Part shown: piece after piece, positions 9,369-18,180 of the stretch
How positions within the stretch are numbered: the stretch's first letter is position 1
Layout of the letters: each line of letters opens with the position of its first letter
From: Colwellia echini
Lineage (GTDB): Bacteria > Pseudomonadota > Gammaproteobacteria > Enterobacterales > Alteromonadaceae
Assembly (NCBI RefSeq): GCF_002843355.2
Contig: NZ_PJAI02000001.1
Location: 558,001-622,000, forward strand
Direction of reading: 5' to 3'
Length of the DNA: 64,000 bases
Notes under the pieces: model-generated
What the model saw: the letters and a program-made list of their open reading frames with translations, nothing else
Databases searched by the model: none
Told to the model about the DNA's origin: nothing
Made by a program: the position numbers and the translations under genes

Positions 9369-11360
9369 TTATTCGATAGAAAATTCGTCAAACAACTTAA
9401 CCTCTGACGTTAAGTCATTAGGATCAAAAACATAGCTTTTCACTGTACTTGTTTCAGTGTCTAAAATTGAGAAAACCGATAAGGTATTACTCGTTACAAA
9501 TGGCAGGTTAGGGTAATTTTCGTCCTCCATACTCATAGGACTAAAAATAGTAGGGAAACTTATTTCACGCCCTTGGGGGTCACCATTGGCAGGGTAGTTT
9601 TCAATAGTCCAGCGAGGCGTATCAGAATTAACATCAGCCCAGAAATCTGCATAACTGGCGCGTATATTTTTGGTATACGTTCCAGTATCATCTATATAGT
9701 AAGCACCATACGAGTTACCAACATTTGAGCTTTCTAAATAATGTAATTTACCTACTTGAGCTCTGTTCCATAAGTGTGAATGACCAATATGTACTAAGTT
9801 GACATCGTTTTTAATTAGCAGTGGTTCTATATCGTTAAACCAAATATCTTCATTTAGTGGGTATTGGTAACGAATTTCAGAAACTTTGCTTAACATTGGT
9901 TCTACTTTTGTTGTCCAAGCTTCAGTAGTTAAAGGAAAACTATATTCTGTAAGCACTTCTTTTCCGTTAGTGTCTAATTCAACCAGTTGCATAACAGGCT
10001 GTGCCAACACTGGAACCGTATTATCACCTAAACCAAATGCCCCTTGATGCGCCATGACAACTTTATATTTAGCATTTTTAAACGAATCAGTTTGCATCAC
10101 AGATTCTAACCAAGCATATTGTTGAGATTCTTTGTCAAATCGTTCAAATAAAAACTCACCAAATCCCCATTGAGTTGGATCTTCTAGAGTTGTTAAACTT
10201 TCGACAAATTTAGATTTACTTGTACCTGAAACACTCCAAGAACGCCAAATTCTAGAAACATTCATAGAAATAATAAATACATCACCAAAGACGGTTGCAT
10301 AATACTCTTCACCACCAACACCATCGTCAGGAAATGAAAAAATATCTAAAAAGCTCTGATGATTATGCGATTGATCGGCAATCCACTGAGCTTTAATGTC
10401 AGCATCGTTGCTTGGATTAACTTCTGTTTTGACTTGTTCGTAGGCTACTTCAGCATACCAAGCAGGCTGAGGATCATTAAAGCTGCCGTTAAGCGAATAA
10501 CCTTCTTTACTTGGATTATAACGACCCATTACTTCATGGTTACCTATTGTGCCAAATAAAGGAGCATGCTGAAGTATTTCGCCACCGTTATAAGGAAAAC
10601 CCGGCAAGTACTTTTGGTAATTTCCTTGTAGAGCTGGGAAAAAACCAGGCGCATTATTTTTTGATTGATCAAACCACTCTGAAGCGCGGTCAGGTATGTT
10701 TACGAAATCACCTGCAAATAAAATCGCATCTGGTGTGCCAACTGTTTCAACTACTTTTTGATAGTTTGCCACCACATTTTTTTTGGACTGTAAATCAGAT
10801 GTTAATAAAATCTTTAGAGGGGCTCCTTGTGCCGGGGCAGGAGCTAACGTATAGGTATCACTGGTGAAGTTGAAACCATCACTATCAGTACTTGATATTG
10901 AGTACTCAATTCGCTCACCTTGTGTTAAACCTGAAGCCGTAGCTTCATGGCGATAAACAGAGCGGTAACTAACCTCAGTATACGTTTTATCGAATTGACG
11001 TGAAGAGGTATCTTCCATCATTCGTTTTAATTTTGTGGTCGTTACTTCAGAGGTTGCTTTATCACCAAAGGTTAACGTATGTTTTGAACCTTCAAAGTTA
11101 GTGAACCAAACAACATTTACGCTGTTATTGGTTGGTAGTTGCAGAAACGGCTCAGTTAATAAAGTATGTTCAGCATTAACCCTTACAGGTACTTCAACTT
11201 CAATCTCAACGGGAACCTCGACTTCTACAGGCACCTCAACTTCCACCGGTACTTCGACCTCAACAGGCTTTTCAACGGTTTTTTCATCACCACAACCTAT
11301 TAAAAAGGTTGTTAAACATATTAGGCTAACTATATTGAGCTTTTGTATTACAGTTTTCAT
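9369..11360 (-). CDS. Calcineurin-like metallophosphoesterase lipoprotein
   Basis: The 663-residue secreted protein has a lipoprotein signal (FLIGC, Cys 23). A repetitive linker rich in Pro-Val-Glu (residues 32-60) follows, then a fibronectin-like N-terminal domain as in purple acid phosphatases, and a calcineurin-like catalytic domain. Metal ligands are visible in order: D189 (TSDLQ), the GDFVN block (217-221), GNHE (273-276), H438 (MAHQG) and GHSH (526-529). It should hydrolyse phosphomonoesters or diesters outside the inner membrane, but the substrate is not predictable. The start is ATG at 11358-11360 with GGAT upstream on the minus strand. It stands alone and converges with the lipoprotein gene at 8199. 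Confidence 0.85.
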   Translation of the reverse strand: MKTVIQKLNIVSLICLTTFLIGCGDEKTVEKPVEVEVPVEVEVPVEVEVPVEIEVEVPVRVNAEHTLLTEPFLQLPTNNSVNVVWFTNFEGSKHTLTFGDKATSEVTTTKLKRMMEDTSSRQFDKTYTEVSYRSVYRHEATASGLTQGERIEYSISSTDSDGFNFTSDTYTLAPAPAQGAPLKILLTSDLQSKKNVVANYQKVVETVGTPDAILFAGDFVNIPDRASEWFDQSKNNAPGFFPALQGNYQKYLPGFPYNGGEILQHAPLFGTIGNHEVMGRYNPSKEGYSLNGSFNDPQPAWYAEVAYEQVKTEVNPSNDADIKAQWIADQSHNHQSFLDIFSFPDDGVGGEEYYATVFGDVFIISMNVSRIWRSWSVSGTSKSKFVESLTTLEDPTQWGFGEFLFERFDKESQQYAWLESVMQTDSFKNAKYKVVMAHQGAFGLGDNTVPVLAQPVMQLVELDTNGKEVLTEYSFPLTTEAWTTKVEPMLSKVSEIRYQYPLNEDIWFNDIEPLLIKNDVNLVHIGHSHLWNRAQVGKLHYLESSNVGNSYGAYYIDDTGTYTKNIRASYADFWADVNSDTPRWTIENYPANGDPQGREISFPTIFSPMSMEDENYPNLPFVTSNTLSVFSILDTETSTVKSYVFDPNDLTSEVKLFDEFSIE
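11181..11267 (-). repeat. In-frame repeat coding a Pro-Val-Glu linker
   Basis: Tandem hexapeptide-like units of PVEVEV are encoded at residues 32-60 of the phosphoesterase, directly after the lipidation site. Such acidic, extended linkers hold a domain away from the membrane. The DNA repeats are imperfect but could change length by slippage. Confidence 0.75.
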
Positions 11361-12019
11361 TATGATATATCCATTAAAACTTAGTTGTGATAGTCATCTT
11401 CTATAAATAAAGCGTATAAATTCAATTGGTTACTTTATATAGAAACTAAAATTTAAAAATAAAAAATTCAGAACTGTGCATTTGTTGTCTTCATAGGTGA
11501 GATGAACAACATTAGCTAAACTAAAGGGGGTTTATGATGAATAGATTAAATAATAAAACTGTCACGAAAATTTCATTTGTGACGAAAGAGGGAAAGTAAT
11601 AAAGCTCAAAAGAAATTTAAAAAATTGTCTTGTCCTGAAATAGGTTGAGCCTGTTAAAAAAATATGCATCAGCAATGGTGTAGTGTAAATCGACTTATTG
11701 ATAGTTAGGGGGTATGTTTAGTTTCATTTGATTTCCTGTATAAATTTTAAGATATGTTGCCACACAACAGTGGCGCCTTATTACATTGATCTTAATAGAA
11801 TTGATATTTATTATTATTTACTGAGTTGGAATTAAATAAACAAACAGATAGGGGCGGGAGATAAACTTTATGCTCCTAGCGATAAAGTTAATGTTTGTGG
11901 AAGCCAGCTAAATCGGGCTAGCTAGCTTTAATTATCTATCTTGAAGATTTTTCAGTTGAGTTAGCTTAAAATAGTCAGATATCTTAATGGTGTAAAGCTA
12001 CTAATTAAAAGAGAAAATC
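11361..12019 (+). other. 659-bp intergenic region with hairpins
   Basis: No long ORF is present. Visible structure is a possible 21-codon ORF at 11534-11599; an inverted repeat GTCAC...GTGAC within it; AACTTTAT paired with ATAAAGTT in the 11860s-11890s; and an imperfect AAGCCAGCTA/TAGCTAGCTT hairpin near 11899-11928. The region separates the phosphoesterase and ung promoters and could hold a small RNA, but nothing identifies one. Confidence 0.4.
11534..11599 (+). CDS. Possible 21-residue small ORF
   Basis: The ORF starts with two ATG codons and is preceded by an unusually strong ribosome binding site (AAAGGGGG at 11523-11530). The basic peptide begins MMNRLNNKTV and ends in a lysine. The start signal is better than that of many real genes nearby, but 21 codons give no coding evidence. 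It could be a leader peptide or chance. Confidence 0.25.
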   Translation: MMNRLNNKTVTKISFVTKEGK

Positions 12020-12718
12020 ATGACTACGCTAGCAATAAAACCACAGTGGAAAGCATTGATTAACCATGAAAAATCAAAGCCTTATTTTAAAATCTTATCT
12101 GAAAAAATAGCGGCGGAGCGTACTGCGGGGACCACTGTATTCCCACAAGATGACGATGTATTCAACGCTTTTACTTATGCTGATTTAACGGAAGTAAAAG
12201 TGGTGATTATAGGGCAAGACCCTTATCACGGTGCAGGGCAAGCCCATGGTTTAGCATTTTCAGTACAAGATGGTGTTAAAGTACCGCCCTCATTAGTGAA
12301 TATGTATAAAGAGCTAGTAACTGATATCGATGGTTTTGAAACACCAAAACACGGCTGTTTAACATCTTGGGCAGAGCAGGGGGTATTGTTGCTTAATACA
12401 GTATTAACGGTTCAACAAGCTAACGCCCATTCACATGCTAAACTTGGTTGGGAAACTTTTACTGAACAAGTTATTAATGAGTTAAATACTCATAATAAAG
12501 GTTGTGTGTTTATTTTATGGGGGGCTCATGCGCATAAAAAAGGTAAGAACATCAGCCTAGATAAGCACCTAGTGTTAAAAGGACCACACCCGTCACCATT
12601 ATCTGCTTATCGCGGCTTCTTTGGCTGTAAACATTTTTCACAAGCGAATGATTGGTTAGCAAAGCAAGGTATGGAAATTATAAATTGGAAGCTAGCAACA
12701 GAAGTACTCGTTAAATAA
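12020..12718 (+). CDS. ung: Uracil-DNA glycosylase
   Basis: Ung removes uracil from DNA, from cytosine deamination or dUTP misincorporation, to start base-excision repair. At 232 residues it matches the family (E. coli 229). The water-activating loop GQDPYHG is at residues 65-71 (Asp67 is the catalytic base), the uracil-recognition LLLNT motif lies near 123-127, and the DNA-intercalation loop HPSPLS is at 190-195. The ATG at 12020 follows AAGAG. It is a single gene with no terminator obvious immediately downstream. Confidence 0.97.
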   Translation: MTTLAIKPQWKALINHEKSKPYFKILSEKIAAERTAGTTVFPQDDDVFNAFTYADLTEVKVVIIGQDPYHGAGQAHGLAFSVQDGVKVPPSLVNMYKELVTDIDGFETPKHGCLTSWAEQGVLLLNTVLTVQQANAHSHAKLGWETFTEQVINELNTHNKGCVFILWGAHAHKKGKNISLDKHLVLKGPHPSPLSAYRGFFGCKHFSQANDWLAKQGMEIINWKLATEVLVK

Positions 12719-12730
12719 TTACTGTTTTAG

Positions 12731-12751
12731 TTATTAGTTATTAGTTATTAG
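12731..12751 (+). repeat. Short tandem repeat, 7 bp x 3
   Basis: Three perfect copies of TTATTAG follow the ung stop codon. This is one of several short intergenic tandem repeats in the window. Confidence 0.8.
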
Positions 12752-12830
12752 TAATGGCATGTAATGTCATAAATAATATTGTTCTGCTATATTTCAATGA
12801 AAATATTACTTAACTAAGAGGGAGTATATA

Positions 12831-13124
12831 ATGAGTATAAATTTTAAACGCTTTGATGAATCATCAGTAAAAATTTTAACATTGTTAGCGAATAATTTTC
12901 CTAGACCAACCGAAATTAGTTTCCATGATATATTTCCAGATGCGGATGCTGTTTCTGAAAAGGATAAACTAACTACACATATCGGAACTTTGGCTTTTTT
13001 ACGTCATGAAGATATTATTGCTCATGACGTAGGTAGTGTATCGTCATTTATTCTTACTAATACTGGTTTAGCTTTATTTAATGAAAATGCCTTTGAGCAC
13101 TTAAAAATATTACTTGATAAATAA
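12831..13124 (+). CDS. Hypothetical 97-residue protein, possibly winged-helix
   Basis: I do not recognise the family. The protein is small, soluble and without signal peptide. The pattern of helices followed by a hairpin-like stretch (LTTHIGTLAFLRHEDIIAHD, then SFILTNTGLALF) resembles a winged-helix fold ending in a short wing, as in small DNA-binding or adaptor proteins. It has a strong ribosome binding site (AAGAGGGAG before ATG 12831), and a 10-bp-stem hairpin follows at 13187-13216, so it is probably a real monocistronic gene. DNA binding is only a guess from the fold pattern. Confidence 0.65.
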   Translation: MSINFKRFDESSVKILTLLANNFPRPTEISFHDIFPDADAVSEKDKLTTHIGTLAFLRHEDIIAHDVGSVSSFILTNTGLALFNENAFEHLKILLDK

Positions 13125-13186
13125 CTTTTAATCTTTTTTCTTAACACTTAATCAATTGTGATTATATAAAGTAAAACAAAATTAAA

Positions 13187-13216
13187 AGTTTACCTAACTA
13201 AGTAGCTAGGTAAACT
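13187..13216. terminator. Hairpin between convergent genes
   Basis: A perfect 10-bp inverted repeat (AGTTTACCTA/TAGGTAAACT) with a 10-base loop separates the small plus-strand gene and the minus-strand dehydrogenase gene. On the minus strand it is followed by TTTT, so it may terminate both. Confidence 0.65.
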
Positions 13217-13264
13217 ATATTTAATCTCGGGCGCAGCTAAGCTCATTATTTAGAAAGTTGTTAT

Positions 13265-14218
13265 TTAATCTAAACGATTTAATTGCTCACCTTGTGTAAA
13301 TCCTTGTATATTTTTAGCAACTAATTCAATCAATCGTTGTTGCGATTCAAAACTCGCCCAAGCGATATGAGCCGTCACCTTTAAGTTAGATAAATGAGTC
13401 ATTAATAAAGGATGGTTTTCTGGTGGCGGCTCTTGCGTTAATACATCGATAATTGCATACGCAATTTCATTATTAACTAAGCCTTCAAACAAGGCCTGTT
13501 CATCAACTAAGGGGCCGCGCGCAGTGTTAATCAATACTGCTGAGCTTTTCATACGAGATAAAACATCGCTATTAATCAACTTTTCAGTGTCAGGTGTTTG
13601 CGGGCAATGTAAGGTAATTATATCTGCTTGCGTAATAACCTCATTAAAACTCACTCTACCTGAGCGTTTTTGAGTGGTATTTGGGCGCTCACTTATTAGT
13701 ACTTTCATATCAAAGGCTAAAGCAATTGTTTCAACTGCTTTACCTAAATTACCATAACCAACAATACCTAATGTTTTACCTGCAAGCTCGTGAAAACCAT
13801 TGCCGTGATAACAAAAGGATTTACTGCTCGACCATAAGCCTTGCTCAGTATTGTTATTGTGGTGGCTTATTTGTTGATAATACTCGAGTAATTGAGCAAA
13901 TACATACTGGGCTACAGACTGACTTGAATAACCACTTACATTTGTTACGGCTATGTTGTGTTTACGTGCAGCATCAATATCGACGTTGTTATAACCTGTT
14001 GCGGTTATACAAATAAGTTTTAATTGTGGAAGTGCGGTAAGTATTTCAGCGGTTAACAGCACTTTATTAGTAATAATTATATCGGCGTTAATACAGCGTG
14101 TTATTACTTCCCTAGGGGAAGTTATATCATAACAATCTAGCTCAGTTACTGTTTGTTCAATAGAAGAAAAATCAATGGTTGAGCTGAACGTTTGTTTATC
14201 TAAAAATACCGCGCGCAT
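13265..14218 (-). CDS. D-isomer-specific 2-hydroxyacid dehydrogenase
   Basis: This is a 317-residue NAD(P)-dependent oxidoreductase of the glycerate/hydroxypyruvate dehydrogenase type. The Rossmann motif GYGNLG is at residues 154-159. The catalytic residues are R234 (NTARGPLVDE), E263 (TQEPP) and H284 (AHIAWAS). The AHIAWAS ending is typical of HprA-like glycerate dehydrogenases, so reduction of hydroxypyruvate or glyoxylate is most likely, but the substrate is inferred. No membrane segment or signal peptide is present. It is a single gene and its start (CAT at 14216-14218) is the only good candidate. Confidence 0.88.
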   Translation of the reverse strand: MRAVFLDKQTFSSTIDFSSIEQTVTELDCYDITSPREVITRCINADIIITNKVLLTAEILTALPQLKLICITATGYNNVDIDAARKHNIAVTNVSGYSSQSVAQYVFAQLLEYYQQISHHNNNTEQGLWSSSKSFCYHGNGFHELAGKTLGIVGYGNLGKAVETIALAFDMKVLISERPNTTQKRSGRVSFNEVITQADIITLHCPQTPDTEKLINSDVLSRMKSSAVLINTARGPLVDEQALFEGLVNNEIAYAIIDVLTQEPPPENHPLLMTHLSNLKVTAHIAWASFESQQRLIELVAKNIQGFTQGEQLNRLD

Positions 14219-14370
14219 AATATTTACTTAATTTAAGGTAAAGTGTGATGTCAGTTTAATAAGTTTCTTACTGCTCAGGAAGCACTAAATAACTTTAATA
14301 TGTTACTTAATGCGTTTATGCTGAACTCGTTAACTCTATGATTAACTTAAAACGACCTGCCTAATTTAAT

Positions 14371-15573
14371 TTAACCAGGTCGTCCATCTAATCTGGCTTT
14401 CATTAACATTGGCGCGTAGCCAATAATGAATATAACAAAGGCAATAATCCAAAAACTACCACTCATATCAATAAACATTAAGGTTTTTTCGGGTAAAGCC
14501 CAAGGACCAAAAGTACGTGCTAACGCAGCTAAATTTATAAGTACAAATGCGAGACTCATTGATTTTGGCGCGACCAATGGACGACCGGTATGACCTAATG
14601 AAACACGGGAAATCATCGCTAAAATTAAACCGCCCATGCCGCCAATAGTTAATAGATGCCAAACGTGATTACTTGGTACTTCAGGTATTAAATAGCTGAT
14701 ACCTAGTACAAATAAGCCAAAACAAATAAACTTTATTGCGCCATGTAATGACCATAATAGTGGTACGTTTAAGGTTATCCAAGGCTTCCATCTTATCCAG
14801 CGCATGGTTTGAGAGACACTAGCTATTATTAATAGCACGCCAAAAAATATGGCTGAAAATCCGATAATAGGTTGTAATAACAAACTGAACATTGCGATAG
14901 CTAAACTGCCGTTAGCTAATTTTTCTAACCAAGGTAATGGGGTTACTTTTTCAGTTTGTGTAGCATTTGCGGTAAACATAGGTGCAACTCGTCCTACCAT
15001 AACCGACATTAAAAACGTTACTAATATAACCCCAGCATAACCTGAATACATGCCGCTAAAGGTTTGCGGGTAAGTAATTGCTAAATGCATTTCTAAATTA
15101 GCAATAGTAAATAGTGCTAACAAAGGAACAAAAAATAAATTGCGATATTGTTTAATGGCAATAATAGGTTTAGCTAGAATATAGGCTACGGCAGGTAAAA
15201 ACAGTAAATCAATTAAACTACTAACTGTTGTACCAAATAGGGTAGGAACGCTTAAAAATATGCGTCCTGCTAGCCAAAGTAAAAATAATAAGAGTAGGGT
15301 TTTGCCTTTAGCGCCGCTAATTCCTGTCCAGTTTTGAATGGCTGTTAGCAAAAATCCCGCAATAATAGCGCCGCCAAAGCCAAATATCATTTCATGAATA
15401 TGCCACCAATGTGCACCGCCTAACGGTGAAAAATTTATTGCACCTCTAAAGGCTAATATCCAAAGAGTGATAGCTACGACACTAAATATTGCTCCACCGA
15501 GAAAAAAGGGACGAAACCCTAAACGTAATAATGGCGTTATTTTTTGTTCTGTTTCTAAATCAGTTATTTGCAT
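14371..15573 (-). CDS. nnrS: NnrS family heme-copper membrane protein
   Basis: The 400-residue polytopic protein has about 12 hydrophobic segments. The N-terminal pattern LLRLGFRPFFLGGAIF and the HWWHIHEMIFGFGGA histidine-rich segment (about residues 55-70) are diagnostic of NnrS. In other proteobacteria NnrS is a heme- and copper-containing inner-membrane protein induced by nitric oxide and protective against nitrosative stress. Here it lies 200 bases downstream of a thioredoxin gene on the same strand, with a LysR regulator transcribed away from both. The pair may form a redox or nitrosative-stress unit. No denitrification genes are nearby. Confidence 0.9.
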   Translation of the reverse strand: MQITDLETEQKITPLLRLGFRPFFLGGAIFSVVAITLWILAFRGAINFSPLGGAHWWHIHEMIFGFGGAIIAGFLLTAIQNWTGISGAKGKTLLLLFLLWLAGRIFLSVPTLFGTTVSSLIDLLFLPAVAYILAKPIIAIKQYRNLFFVPLLALFTIANLEMHLAITYPQTFSGMYSGYAGVILVTFLMSVMVGRVAPMFTANATQTEKVTPLPWLEKLANGSLAIAMFSLLLQPIIGFSAIFFGVLLIIASVSQTMRWIRWKPWITLNVPLLWSLHGAIKFICFGLFVLGISYLIPEVPSNHVWHLLTIGGMGGLILAMISRVSLGHTGRPLVAPKSMSLAFVLINLAALARTFGPWALPEKTLMFIDMSGSFWIIAFVIFIIGYAPMLMKARLDGRPG

Positions 15574-15773
15574 TAAAAGTGAGCCTTATAGATATCGATG
15601 ATCTTATTGTCACTTTCCTAAGGTTATCAAAATATAAGAATCCATACCCGAAATAGATCAAGGAATCGTTAGTTTTTAACGATTCCAGATGTTTTTCCTG
15701 AAAATTATTGTAAGGACTTTTAACTACGCCAAGAGCACGTACTTTTGCTTTAGCGCAGCTACTTTTACTTAAG

Positions 15774-16103
15774 TTATTGTTGAACAAATTGTTGAACTTG
15801 CCCAACCGATGCCGCGCCTACTTGACTAGCGACTAACTCTCCCGCTTTCATTAATAATAAAGTAGGAAGTCCTCTAACGCCAAATTTAGCTGCTAACTCT
15901 GGGCTATCGTCGGCATTTACTTTTATTACTTTAATATCGTTATACTGATGAGCAACTTGCTCAACAACAGGGGCAAGCATCTTACATGGTGCACACCATG
16001 GCGCATGAAATTGTATAAGTATTTTTCCTTCAGTTTGCTCAATAATCTGTGCAAAACTTTCGCTATTCACTTCTGTTACTTTATTTTCTGTATTTGTGTT
16101 CAT
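15774..16103 (-). CDS. Thioredoxin
   Basis: This is a 109-residue cytosolic thioredoxin. The active site is WCAPCK at residues 36-41 rather than the usual WCGPC, and the cis-proline loop is RGLPT. The chosen start is ATG at 16101-16103, because GGAG lies just upstream on the minus strand (16110-16114). A GTG four codons earlier overlaps that ribosome binding site and is unlikely. The protein reduces disulfides at the expense of thioredoxin reductase. It is probably not the housekeeping thioredoxin, given the altered active site and the pairing with nnrS; that is inference. Confidence 0.88.
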   Translation of the reverse strand: MNTNTENKVTEVNSESFAQIIEQTEGKILIQFHAPWCAPCKMLAPVVEQVAHQYNDIKVIKVNADDSPELAAKFGVRGLPTLLLMKAGELVASQVGAASVGQVQQFVQQ

Positions 16104-16292
16104 TTTATACTCCACTTATTTTGAGGGGATCGTGTTTTTAATTAAATGATTTAACTCAATGATTAACTAAATTGTTTGCTTAATACTCCCTTTATTGATT
16201 TCATTTGAACGAAGTTCAACGAGTGGGTAGTAAGCAATAGAAACAGTGTACTGAAGTAGTCATTACATTATTAGATACGTTTAATGAAATAC

Positions 16293-16314
16293 ATTGTTCT
16301 AAATATGAAACAAT
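16293..16314. promoter_or_regulatory. Inverted repeat in the LysR/thioredoxin divergent region
   Basis: ATTGTT and AACAAT are separated by 10 bases, 46 bases before the LysR start and about 190 bases from the thioredoxin start. The dyad lies in the divergent intergenic region, where LysR-type regulators usually bind, but the sequence is AT-rich and could be chance. Confidence 0.25.
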
Positions 16315-16359
16315 AAGCTGTGCTATTATTTTTATCACGACAAAAAAATAGAGAGAATA

Positions 16360-17268
16360 ATGAAACTCAGTAACCTCGATGACTTACACCTATTTATTAC
16401 CTTAGTTGAAGCAGGTTCATTTACACGAGCGGCTAAAATATTAGGTATAGCGAAATCAAAATTAAGTAGACGACTTGCTTTATTAGAAACAAAACTTGGT
16501 TGTGATTTGTTATTACGTACTACCCGTAAACAAGCGCTTACCGATAGTGGGCGTTTATTATTTTGTGCGAGTAAAGAGCATATTGAAGCATTAGCCAAAG
16601 TTGAAGAACAACTTTCTTCTTCATTAAATCAGCCGCAAGGAACGTTAAATATTTTATTGCCGTTAGAGTTTTTTAATAAAATTATTAGTCAACTCATTGG
16701 TGATTTTTTAAAGCTATATCCAAAAATAAATTTACACTGTCAGCATTATTCAGGCTCTGTACCAGAGTTTGATCCTAAGTTTGATCTGTGTTTTGTATTA
16801 CATGAACAAGCCTTGCCTGCAACAAACTGGATAGCTAAAGAGTTATTAAGTTTTCCGCAATCTATCTACTTATCGCCGACAATGTCATCAAAAGATACGT
16901 TAAAATTATTGAATAACTTAACTATTAACCCTGAAGAATTAACTCAATACGATTGTATATTGGAAGAAGAAAATCAATATTGGAATTTTCGTAATGGCAA
17001 TAAAATAGAACAAGTCAATGTTACAGGGAAAGTGATGTTATCGAGCCCTGAAATGCGCTTTCAAGCGGCAGAGCAGGGTTTAGGTTTATGCAAGCTACCT
17101 AACTATGTATTAAAAAATAGACATGAATCAGAAACATTACAAAAACTGTTGCTAATCCATGCGCCTATTGCGCAACGTTTAAGTGTGCTTTATCAAAGCC
17201 GAAATATAGCCAGTAAAACACGTACATTTTTAGATTACTTTCAAAGTAATGTCGGGCAATTATTGTAA
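16360..17268 (+). CDS. LysR-type transcriptional regulator
   Basis: The 302-residue protein has an N-terminal winged helix-turn-helix (about residues 1-62, with LVEAGSFTRAAKILGIAKSKLSRRLALLE typical of the recognition region). An effector-binding domain of two alpha/beta lobes follows. ATG 16360 follows GAGAGA. It is divergent from the thioredoxin-nnrS pair, and LysR regulators usually control the divergent neighbour, so those genes are the probable targets. The ligand is unknown. It resembles the CrgA/DsdC-like subgroup that often controls redox or detoxification enzymes. Confidence 0.9.
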   Translation: MKLSNLDDLHLFITLVEAGSFTRAAKILGIAKSKLSRRLALLETKLGCDLLLRTTRKQALTDSGRLLFCASKEHIEALAKVEEQLSSSLNQPQGTLNILLPLEFFNKIISQLIGDFLKLYPKINLHCQHYSGSVPEFDPKFDLCFVLHEQALPATNWIAKELLSFPQSIYLSPTMSSKDTLKLLNNLTINPEELTQYDCILEEENQYWNFRNGNKIEQVNVTGKVMLSSPEMRFQAAEQGLGLCKLPNYVLKNRHESETLQKLLLIHAPIAQRLSVLYQSRNIASKTRTFLDYFQSNVGQLL

Positions 17269-17410
17269 AAATATCTGTAGTAGCGTTAATGAATAGCTAT
17301 ATCCTGGTATGTTGCTCTTTGCTACAAGCATTAAGCATTGTTATGATGTAGTAACTTTTATTGTTCATTAAATATTGAACCGTATTCTATCTCACTTATC
17401 AGAGTCTTTT

Positions 17411-18085
17411 ATGTTAGCAACACCACTTGAACGCATCACCCTTGAACCTAAATCTACCGCTACAACCTGCGTTATTTGGCTACACGGCCTAGGCGATTCT
17501 GGCGCAGGCTTTGCGCCCATTGTACCTATGCTAGGTTTACCTGAAAACCACAGTATTCGTTTTATTTTTCCGCATGCACCAGAGCAGGCAGTTACTATTA
17601 ATCAGGGTGCGGTAATGCGCTCTTGGTATGATATTAAAAGTATGGACTTACATAATCGAGCCGATATGACGGGTGTATTAACATCTGAAAAACGCGTGCA
17701 AGCATTAATTCAAGAACAAATTGACTCAGGTATTCCAGCTAAAAATATTGTCTTAGCTGGCTTTAGCCAAGGTGGTGTTTTAAGTTTATTTACAGGTTTG
17801 CGTTTTGAGCAAAGTTTAGCCGGTATTTTAGCATTATCGTGTTACTTACCAACTGCGGATACATTACCTGAGCAATGCTCTGCGGCTAACGCCAATACAC
17901 CTATTTTACAGAATCATGGTACTCATGATGGTGTTGTACCAATCAGTGCTGGAAAAATAGCTAATGATTTACTTAATGCGGCTAAATATAACGTTACATG
18001 GCAAAGCTACCCAATGGAACATTCGGTTTTACCTGAGCAACTAGCCGATATTTCTGCCTGGCTACAAGCAAGATTACTTGCTTAA
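17411..18085 (+). CDS. Carboxylesterase / lysophospholipase-like alpha/beta hydrolase
   Basis: This is a 224-residue cytosolic serine esterase of the phospholipase/carboxylesterase (Abhydrolase_2) family. WLHGLGDSGAGF forms the oxyanion-hole region, the nucleophile is in GFSQGG, the Asp in GTHDGVVP and the His in MEHSVLPEQ, so the triad is complete. ATG 17411 is preferred over the in-frame TTG at 17375 because TCAGAG lies just upstream and the length then matches the family (about 220). Family members hydrolyse short-chain esters or lysophospholipids. It appears monocistronic. Confidence 0.88.
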   Translation: MLATPLERITLEPKSTATTCVIWLHGLGDSGAGFAPIVPMLGLPENHSIRFIFPHAPEQAVTINQGAVMRSWYDIKSMDLHNRADMTGVLTSEKRVQALIQEQIDSGIPAKNIVLAGFSQGGVLSLFTGLRFEQSLAGILALSCYLPTADTLPEQCSAANANTPILQNHGTHDGVVPISAGKIANDLLNAAKYNVTWQSYPMEHSVLPEQLADISAWLQARLLA

Positions 18086-18180
18086 TTAAACGCTATTATT
18101 TGTTTATTAGTTTTAGCTAATTAGTTTTAACTCATTAGTGTTAGTTCATTGTATATAAATTATCGAAAAGGAATTCAACC

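Noticed and set aside
11035-11406. 123-residue plus-strand ORF rich in Thr/Ser repeats
   Set aside because: It is the antisense of the Pro-Val-Glu repeat coding region of the phosphoesterase; its repeats mirror that sequence and it has no own ribosome binding site.
11631-11655. TGTCCTGAAATAGGTTGA as a possible insertion-sequence end
   Set aside because: Only one end is visible, no transposase remnant or matching inverted end is within reach, so it cannot be supported.
15560-15805. 81-residue minus-strand ORF between thioredoxin and nnrS
   Set aside because: It overlaps the ends of both real genes, has no family match by eye and no start signal.
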